NCBI GenBank assembly: GCA_002425185.1
Contig: DILT01000010.1
Coordinates: 62,001-126,000, forward strand
Origin: Flammeovirgaceae bacterium UBA5585
GTDB lineage: Bacteria > Bacteroidota > Bacteroidia > Cytophagales > Cyclobacteriaceae
Direction: 5' to 3'
Length of the DNA: 64,000 nt
Shown: piece by piece, positions 60,127-64,000 of the stretch
How positions within the stretch are numbered: the first letter of the stretch is position 1
Layout of the letters: each line of letters opens with the position of its first letter
Program-made: the position numbers and the translations under genes
The notes under the pieces: model-generated
Told to the model about the DNA's origin: nothing
The model's input: the letters and a program-made list of their open reading frames with translations, nothing else
Database searches by the model: none

Positions 60127-60984
60127 ATGAAACGAATACTTGTCCCTACAGATTTTTCTAAAGAAGCTCAAACCGCAGCCGAGGTGGCCAGTGGTATAGC
60201 CCGCAAATCAGGTGCACAATTAATATTACTTCATGTTATTGAAGAAGGATCGAAGGATTCTGTGAGAATAACAGGTGAGATTGCCTATGCCGATATGGAA
60301 GATAAGCTCTTTACCTTGAAACTTATTGAACGGTCGCGCAAGCAAATGGCAAAATTTGCCGAAAGTGCTTTCTTCTCCGGCATTAAGGTAATCCCGGAAT
60401 TGCGTATGGGTTCGCCATACCATGGAATCCGAACGATTATTACCGAGCAAAAAGTTGATTTGGTGGTTATGGGAACAGCCGGCAAAACAGATCTTGCCGA
60501 GATGATTATAGGTTCGAATACTGAAAAAGTGGTGCGTCACGCCCATTGTCCGGTGTTGACAATACAACGTAAACCTTTACGGTCTGACTTTAAAAATATT
60601 GTTTACGCCACCTCAATGAGTAAAGACGAAGAAGTTTTTTCACGGATTGTAAAGCGTGCCCAGGAAATGTATGATGCCACGGTACACCTGGTACGCATCA
60701 ATACACCGGGTAACTTCCAGCGCGATGCCGTAGTGAAAAAATACATGAATGATTTTGCCAAAAAGCTTCAACTGAAAAATTATACGGTAAACGTGTTCAA
60801 CGATATTACGGAAGAAGAAGGCATTATTTATTTTGCTGAAAGCATTAATGCCGATATGATTGCTATGGCCACCCACGGCCGCACAGGCTTTGCCCACGTA
60901 TTGGCCGGCAGTATTGCCGAGGATGTAGTGAATCACAGCAAGCGTCCGGTGCTTACCTTTGTGGTGAAACACAAGAAAAAGTAA
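60127..60984 (+). CDS. Universal stress protein, tandem UspA domains
   Basis: A 285-residue protein with two UspA domains, both starting or ending with typical motifs: M-K-R-I-L-V-P-T-D-F-S, G-T-A-G-K-T-D with G-S-N-T-E-K-V-V-R, and A-T-H-G-R-T-G with A-G-S-I-A-E-D-V-V-N-H. Clear paralogue of the protein at 6828-7667; both share an N-V-F-N-D segment and domain layout. ATG 60127 chosen; residues upstream in frame are unlike the family. Confidence 0.92.
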   Translation: MKRILVPTDFSKEAQTAAEVASGIARKSGAQLILLHVIEEGSKDSVRITGEIAYADMEDKLFTLKLIERSRKQMAKFAESAFFSGIKVIPELRMGSPYHGIRTIITEQKVDLVVMGTAGKTDLAEMIIGSNTEKVVRHAHCPVLTIQRKPLRSDFKNIVYATSMSKDEEVFSRIVKRAQEMYDATVHLVRINTPGNFQRDAVVKKYMNDFAKKLQLKNYTVNVFNDITEEEGIIYFAESINADMIAMATHGRTGFAHVLAGSIAEDVVNHSKRPVLTFVVKHKKK

Positions 60985-61002
60985 GTGAGGATAATAAAAA
61001 TA

Positions 61003-61034
61003 AATGCGTGGTGATCGGTAGATCGCTACGCATT
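61003..61034. terminator. Bidirectional terminator between usp and yggS
   Basis: AATGCGT (61003-61009) pairs with ACGCATT (61028-61034), with A-rich sequence before and T-rich after, giving terminators in both directions. The right arm overlaps the yggS stop codon (61026-61028). Confidence 0.75.
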
Positions 61035-61703
61035 TTTATTTTGTCGTTCTCCAAAAATAGCCGTGCCAACTCTGATCATGGTGCTGCCTTCCTGCAGCGC
61101 AATCTCGAAATCGCCACTCATGCCCATAGACAATACGTTCATCTCCACGGTGGGTGGCAATGGCGTGCCGTTGAGCCTGTCAAAAAAGTGTTTAAGTGAA
61201 CGGAATTCCTTTCGCACCTGATCTGAATTATTGGTGAAAGTAGCCATCCCCATAAGCCCGGATATTTTGATGTTTTTTAACTGTTTAAAATCTGCGCTGT
61301 TGATAAGATTTATTACTTCTTCTTGCGAAAAGCCAAACTTGGTCTCCTCCTCAGCAATGTGAAGTTGAAGCAAACAAGGAATAATGCGACTGACTTTTAG
61401 TGCCTGCTTGTTTATTTCCTGCAAAAGTTTCAGACTGTCCACCGAATGGATAAGGTGAACAAACGGAGCGATGTATTTAACCTTATTGGTTTGCAAGTGG
61501 CCGATCATGTGCCACTGAATGTCTTTGGGTAGCGCCTCATGTTTCAGTTGAAGCTCCTGGGCTTTATTCTCCCCAAATACGCGTTGACCAGCCTCGTAGG
61601 CTTCCCGAATTCGTTCAACGGGTTGTGTTTTACTTACGGCAACCAGGGTGGCCCCGGCAGGTAAGTTCTGCTGGTATTTTGCTATGTTATTTTTGATGCT
61701 CAT
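61026..61703 (-). CDS. yggS: YggS family pyridoxal-phosphate homeostasis protein
   Basis: A 225-residue TIM-barrel PLP-binding protein. The PLP lysine is Lys25 (V-A-V-S-K-T-Q-P); F-G-E-N-K-A-Q-E, W-H-M-I-G-H-L-Q-T-N-K and S-M-G-M-S-G-D-F-E-I-A are family hallmarks. It carries PLP and balances vitamin B6 and amino acid pools; no catalytic activity is firmly known. Confidence 0.95.
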   Translation of the reverse strand: MSIKNNIAKYQQNLPAGATLVAVSKTQPVERIREAYEAGQRVFGENKAQELQLKHEALPKDIQWHMIGHLQTNKVKYIAPFVHLIHSVDSLKLLQEINKQALKVSRIIPCLLQLHIAEEETKFGFSQEEVINLINSADFKQLKNIKISGLMGMATFTNNSDQVRKEFRSLKHFFDRLNGTPLPPTVEMNVLSMGMSGDFEIALQEGSTMIRVGTAIFGERQNKNA

Positions 61704-61755
61704 TCTGTATTTTTGACGACTTCAACCACAAATTTAACCCTAACAACCAATAAAC

Positions 61756-63312
61756 ATGGCGATACTTGGCACCTTGCTCAAAAAAGGAATTCGGTTGCGC
61801 GAAATGATGGAGCAGGAGTATACCTCGCCTTTTGATTTACAAAAAAAGGAGTTGAAGGAACTGCTCATTGCGGCCGATCAAACCGAGTTTGGTAAACACT
61901 ACAAATTTGCTGACATCCTAAAGGACTTCCGGAAAGGAAATAAAAGTTTTTATGATGCTTTTCGCAGTACGATACCGATCCATACCTATAATAAAATCTA
62001 TGGCGATTGGTGGAAGCTCTCCCGCAAAGGGGTAAAGAATATCTGCTGGCCCGGCCGGGTAAAATATTTTGCCCTGAGTTCAGGCACCTCGGAGGCTTCT
62101 TCCAAACATATACCCGTAACCAAGGATATGACCAAGGCCATTCAGCGTACCAGTATCCGGCAGATTTTATCACTTTCCAAGTACGATCTTCCTTCCGATT
62201 TTTTTACTTCCGGAATTTTAATGCTCGGTGGTAGCACCCACCTGAATAAAATCGGGAATTATTTTGAAGGTGACTTAAGCGGTATACAAGCGGCCAAACT
62301 TCCCTTTTGGTTTCAGCATTTCTACAAACCGGGCAAGCGCATTGCCAAAACCCGAAACTGGGATGCCAAGCTGGATGAGATAACCAAAAAGGCCAAAGAC
62401 TGGGACATTGGTATAATCGTAGGCGTACCGGCATGGCTTCAGATTCTCATGGAAAAAATACTGGATCATTATAAGGTTAAGAACATTCATGAGGTTTGGC
62501 CAAACCTGAAGGTGTATGTTCATGGCGGTGTGTCCCTCGATCCTTACCGAAAGGGTTTTGAAAAATTAATGGGCAAACCTATTTATTATATCGAGACTTA
62601 CCTGGCCTCCGAAGGTTTTATTGCCTACCAGGCATATCCCAACAGACGATCGATGCGGTTGGTGCTCAATAATGGAATATTTTATGAATTTGTACCCTTC
62701 GAGGATAAGAATTTTGATGAGAACGGGGAAGTAAAGCCTGATGCGCATACGCTGATGATTGACGAAGTTGAAGAAGGTAAGGAGTATGCGTTGCTGCTGT
62801 CCAGTTGTGCCGGGGCGTGGCGCTACCTGATTGGTGATGTTATAAAGTTTGTTTCGTTGGAGGAATCTGAAATTATAATTACCGGCCGCACAAAACATTT
62901 TTTGAGTTTGTGTGGTGAACACCTTTCGGTAGATAATATGAACAAAGCCATTGAACTGGCTTCGAATGATTTAAATATTGAAGTACCTGAATTCGCAGTA
63001 GCGGGTATTCCGCATGGTACATTGTTTGCGCACCATTGGTTTGTGGGTACGGATGATGCTGTTGATGGAAATGTTTTGCGTGAAAAAATCGACAGCCATT
63101 TGAAAGTATTAAACGATGATTACGCAGTTGAACGTAGCGCAGCCTTGAAAGATGTTTACGTTGATGTATTGCCGGTGCACATATTTTATGATTGGATGAA
63201 ATCAAAGGGAAAAGTAGGGGGGCAGAATAAATTTCCACGGGTGATGAAAAATCACCAGTTGGAAGACTGGAAAGCATTTATTGAAAGTCATGTAAATGGA
63301 AATCGTTCTTAA
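61756..63312 (+). CDS. GH3 auxin-responsive-promoter family protein
   Basis: A 518-residue member of the GH3 branch of acyl-adenylating enzymes, with F-A-L-S-S-G-T-S-E-A-S-S-K-H-I-P as the ATP motif, Y-I-E-T-Y-L-A-S-E-G and Y-L-I-G-D-V-I-K-F. Plant GH3 enzymes join amino acids to hormones; bacterial ones are widespread in Bacteroidota with unknown acyl and amine substrates. The end overlaps the LysE gene by 17 bases. Confidence 0.88.
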   Translation: MAILGTLLKKGIRLREMMEQEYTSPFDLQKKELKELLIAADQTEFGKHYKFADILKDFRKGNKSFYDAFRSTIPIHTYNKIYGDWWKLSRKGVKNICWPGRVKYFALSSGTSEASSKHIPVTKDMTKAIQRTSIRQILSLSKYDLPSDFFTSGILMLGGSTHLNKIGNYFEGDLSGIQAAKLPFWFQHFYKPGKRIAKTRNWDAKLDEITKKAKDWDIGIIVGVPAWLQILMEKILDHYKVKNIHEVWPNLKVYVHGGVSLDPYRKGFEKLMGKPIYYIETYLASEGFIAYQAYPNRRSMRLVLNNGIFYEFVPFEDKNFDENGEVKPDAHTLMIDEVEEGKEYALLLSSCAGAWRYLIGDVIKFVSLEESEIIITGRTKHFLSLCGEHLSVDNMNKAIELASNDLNIEVPEFAVAGIPHGTLFAHHWFVGTDDAVDGNVLREKIDSHLKVLNDDYAVERSAALKDVYVDVLPVHIFYDWMKSKGKVGGQNKFPRVMKNHQLEDWKAFIESHVNGNRS

Positions 63313-63928
63313 GGGCATTGCCTCCGGACTTGTTTTAGCGTTGCTGGTAGGTCCTGTTTTTTTTACCATTCTGCAAACCAGCATTGAGCGTGGTTTCTGG
63401 AGCGGTGCCTGGGTGGCTGCCGGTGTTTCATTGAGTGATGCTGCCTATATTTTTCTGGCCTACCTTGGACTCTCCCAGGCGCTTAATAACCCCAAGTCAC
63501 AGGTATACATGGCCTATGCTGGCGGCCTGATATTGTTTGCCTTCGGAGCCTATTACCTGCTTGTGAAGAGCCGTAAAATCCTGGATTTTACAAGCGTAAA
63601 CATCAAGGCACGAAGTCCGCTTCGGCTGGCCGCCAAGGGTTTTATTATTAACGGACTAAGCCCCATGGTGTTAATTTTCTGGATTGGAACCGTAAGTGTT
63701 GCCACCGGTGAGTTTGGCTATACTACCCACTACCAGGTTTCATTATTTTTTGGCTCCATAGTGGCCACAGTTTTTAGTACCGATTTACTTAAAGCTAAAC
63801 TTGCTGACAAGCTTCGGGAAGTACTCACCCCACGGTTGGTACGGATAATGAATATTATTTTGGGTGTGGTGATGGTGATTTTTAGCGGCCGACTTCTCTT
63901 CTATGCCGATTCGTTCTTTGTGCATTAA
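63296..63928 (+). CDS. LysE family amino acid exporter
   Basis: A 210-residue membrane protein with about six helices and the LysE/RhtB pattern G-L-V-L-A-L-L-V-G-P-V-F-F near the N-terminus and G-F-I-I-N-G-L-S-P in the middle. It probably exports an amino acid or small amine. Overlap with the GH3 gene suggests that the two act together, possibly on the same compound or its conjugate (inference). Confidence 0.88.
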   Translation: MEIVLKGIASGLVLALLVGPVFFTILQTSIERGFWSGAWVAAGVSLSDAAYIFLAYLGLSQALNNPKSQVYMAYAGGLILFAFGAYYLLVKSRKILDFTSVNIKARSPLRLAAKGFIINGLSPMVLIFWIGTVSVATGEFGYTTHYQVSLFFGSIVATVFSTDLLKAKLADKLREVLTPRLVRIMNIILGVVMVIFSGRLLFYADSFFVH

Positions 63929-64000
63929 TCCTGTAAAACGTTGCTGATAAATGTCGATTTGGTGAATAACCAAAGCAAAAGCAGAACGATGCCCCAGGTA
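63925..64000 (-). CDS. C-terminal end of an unidentified membrane protein (partial)
   Basis: On the minus strand a frame runs in from the window edge and stops at 63925-63927. The visible residues are a hydrophobic helix T-W-G-I-V-L-L-L-L-W-L-F then K-S-T-F-I-S-N-V-L-Q-D. This looks like a membrane protein tail. Its stop overlaps the LysE stop by three bases, a tight convergent pair. Too little is present to name it. Confidence 0.4.
   Translation of the reverse strand, partial: TWGIVLLLLWLFTKSTFISNVLQD

Overview
The window is chromosomal DNA from a member of the Bacteroidota, most likely a Cytophagales-type bacterium. The support is a fused ccoNO cytochrome oxidase gene, a clade II (Sec-type) nosZ cluster, a HmuY-type lipoprotein beside a TonB receptor, many lipoprotein signals, weak Shine-Dalgarno sites and TAnnTTTG-like -7 promoter elements. 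No rRNA, tRNA, CRISPR array, integrase or transposase gene was recognised. The genes read as native; the accessory DNA consists of small dispersed repeats.

Layout. 0-6.7 kb: housekeeping and metabolism (arginase end, deoxyhypusine-synthase-like protein, argS, GNAT, two tandem glutathione peroxidases, DoxX, menA). 6.7-10.3 kb: universal stress protein, then ccoI and ccoS (copper ATPase and assembly factor for cbb3 oxidase). 10.4-19.7 kb: nitrous oxide respiration (cytochrome c, fasciclin lipoprotein, nosZ, membrane protein, nosL, nosD, nosF, nosY, CopD-like protein, beta-propeller lipoprotein, truncated haemoglobin). 19.7-23.5 kb: minus-strand genes ending with a Crp/Fnr regulator. 23.6-35.1 kb: a same-strand anaerobic electron-transfer block (nifJ, DHOD-like flavoprotein, flavodoxin, a kinase-fold protein, RseC-like, rnfBCDGEA). 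35-45 kb: B12-dependent ribonucleotide reductase, small membrane and outer membrane proteins, an S9 peptidase, an APC permease, and a ketoacyl synthase III gene broken by an in-frame TAG. 45.1-46.2 kb: about 1 kb with repeats, hairpins and one 54-residue gene. 46.2-52.2 kb: cbb3 oxidase operon (ccoNO, ccoQ, ccoP, ccoG, ccoH, SafE-like). 52.2-56.9 kb: AraC regulator and a haem-uptake receptor/HmuY pair. 57.1-61 kb: a sensor kinase with a FixL-like PAS domain, a receiver-Crp fusion regulator, and two universal stress proteins. 61-64 kb: yggS, GH3-family enzyme, LysE exporter, and the end of a further gene.

How it fits together. The theme is life at low or no oxygen: a high-affinity oxidase, N2O reduction, pyruvate oxidation feeding flavodoxin and an Rnf ion pump, an oxygen-independent ribonucleotide reductase, haem uptake, and an apparent oxygen-sensing phosphorelay. 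Ten intergenic palindromes of the form TGAY-N4-RTCA (FNR-like) lie in front of these units. In four of them (usp-ccoIS, nifJ, ccoNOQP, usp pair) a TAnnTT element starts exactly 51.5 bp from the palindrome centre; in two or three others the distance is about 29.5-30.5 bp. The two Crp-type regulators in the window share an E-x-V-I-R recognition-helix core suited to such half sites. The nifJ product lacks the internal two-cluster ferredoxin domain, and the nifJ-rnf block carries a gene of unknown role with the signature residues of an aminoglycoside-phosphotransferase-type kinase fold.
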